Positions 63,454-64,000 of a stretch of DNA of 64,000 nucleotides are shown here, piece by piece. This stretch comes from Rothia nasimurium (lineage in GTDB: Bacteria > Actinomycetota > Actinomycetes > Actinomycetales > Micrococcaceae): positions 1 through 64,000 of the forward strand of contig NZ_SPQC01000010.1 in assembly GCF_004569295.1 (NCBI RefSeq), in the 5' to 3' direction. Made by a program: the position numbers and the translations under genes. How positions within the stretch are numbered: position 1 is the first letter of the stretch; each line of letters opens with the position of its first letter. The notes below the pieces were generated by a model. That model saw only the letters and a program-made list of their open reading frames with translations, had not been told where the DNA came from and did no database searches.

Positions 63454-64000
63454 TGAAGAAACTCAAAGACACCACTGTGGGCGAGGTTGCCAAGGAGCTC
63501 TCCCGCCTACGCAGTGAGGAGGGGGCGACCACATCCTCTCGCGTGCTGACCCTGGTCATTCTGGCCGAAAAGGGCCACTCAAAGACCGCGGTTGAGGCGG
63601 CCCTGAAGGCCTCCTACGAGCACCCCTCCCGCATTATCGTCCATATTGACTACGGTCAGGACGCCGACGACCGGCTTGATGCCCGCATTTACGTGGGCGG
63701 CGACACGGGTGCTTCAGAACTCATCATTCTGCGCGGGTACGGCTCAGCTGCAGTTGCTACCGAGTCCCTAATTTCGGGGCTGTTGCTGCCTGACTCCCCC
63801 ATCGTGGCCTGGTGGCCCCACTCGGTCCCCGAGAACCCGGCGGAGCACTCTATCGGCAAGATTGCCCAGCGCCGTATCACCGATTCAGCCCGCGCCTACG
63901 ACCCCCTGGGCGTGCTAGAGAAGCTGGCTGCCAGCTACAAGGACGGCGACACCGACCTAGCCTGGATTCGACTGACCCTCTGGCGTATTCAGATTGCCGC
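63450..64000 (+). CDS. opcA: Glucose-6-phosphate dehydrogenase assembly protein OpcA (3' end outside window)
   Basis: Activator/assembly factor of Zwf in actinobacteria and cyanobacteria. 183 residues visible: MMKKLKDTTVGEVAKELSRL, SRVLTLVILAEKG and LLPDSPIVAWWPHSVPENP. Overlaps zwf by 4 bp. Either of the two ATGs (63450, 63453) could be used. Confidence 0.93.
   Translation, partial: MMKKLKDTTVGEVAKELSRLRSEEGATTSSRVLTLVILAEKGHSKTAVEAALKASYEHPSRIIVHIDYGQDADDRLDARIYVGGDTGASELIILRGYGSAAVATESLISGLLLPDSPIVAWWPHSVPENPAEHSIGKIAQRRITDSARAYDPLGVLEKLAASYKDGDTDLAWIRLTLWRIQIA

Noticed and set aside
1-64000. CRISPR arrays, IS elements with intact transposases, rRNA genes
   Set aside because: No regularly spaced direct repeats, transposase motifs or rRNA sequence were seen anywhere in the window.

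Overview
This window comes from a high-GC actinobacterium of the family Micrococcaceae, most likely Rothia or a close relative. The inference rests on a mycothiol ligase gene, a Pup-ligase/ARC locus without proteasome genes, OpcA next to zwf, the sufR-sufBDC / ABC / ctaA-ctaB / tkt-tal-zwf layout, and several likely leaderless starts. The genus is inferred from gene order and protein style; no database search was run.

Layout. 1-5.0 kb: pupylation operon on the minus strand (arc, dop, pup, partial pafA). 5.1-12.1 kb: trmI, an M50 membrane protease, a PAC2 protein, mshC, uppP, a small acidic protein and ldh. 12.4-15.6 kb: a DHA2 drug exporter broken by two compensating frameshifts, then a decayed formamidase gene that no single reading frame reveals. 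15.7-23.3 kb: selO, tRNA-Leu(GAG), pepN, a HIRAN-like membrane protein, an LCP cell-wall ligase and rpmE2. 23.4-31.8 kb: an SPOUT methyltransferase, an orphan ABC ATPase, serB, two SDR genes (one is fabG) separated by a structured intergenic element, a DUF3099/small Cys protein/SURF1 run, and xpt-pbuX. 31.8-37.1 kb: a YdjM-like membrane hydrolase, an ABC-F protein and bioYMN behind a perfect BioQ-type palindrome.

37.1-47.7 kb is the accessory region. It holds an Abi/HEPN gene, a heterodimeric ABC exporter, a TipA-type regulator relic, and an island lying between two copies of a complex palindromic repeat. The island carries an XRE-ImmA/IrrE protein, an overlapping unknown protein and a frameshifted P-loop NTPase. 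An RclA-like flavoenzyme and a broken secreted beta-propeller gene follow.

47.8-64 kb returns to core metabolism. The Suf Fe-S operon lacks sufS and sufU here. An ABC-2 exporter and ctaA follow. ctaA and ctaB converge on an inserted AbiEi/DUF559 nuclease-like gene bracketed by two near-identical terminator palindromes. The window ends with tkt, tal, zwf and the start of opcA.

The strongest leads are the DUF559 cassette with duplicated, covarying terminators, the palindrome-bounded XRE-ImmA island, the structured element between fabG and the second SDR gene, and the BioQ-type operator over a leaderless bioY promoter. Several frameshifts sit in C or T homopolymers, so sequencing error must be excluded before those genes are called dead.
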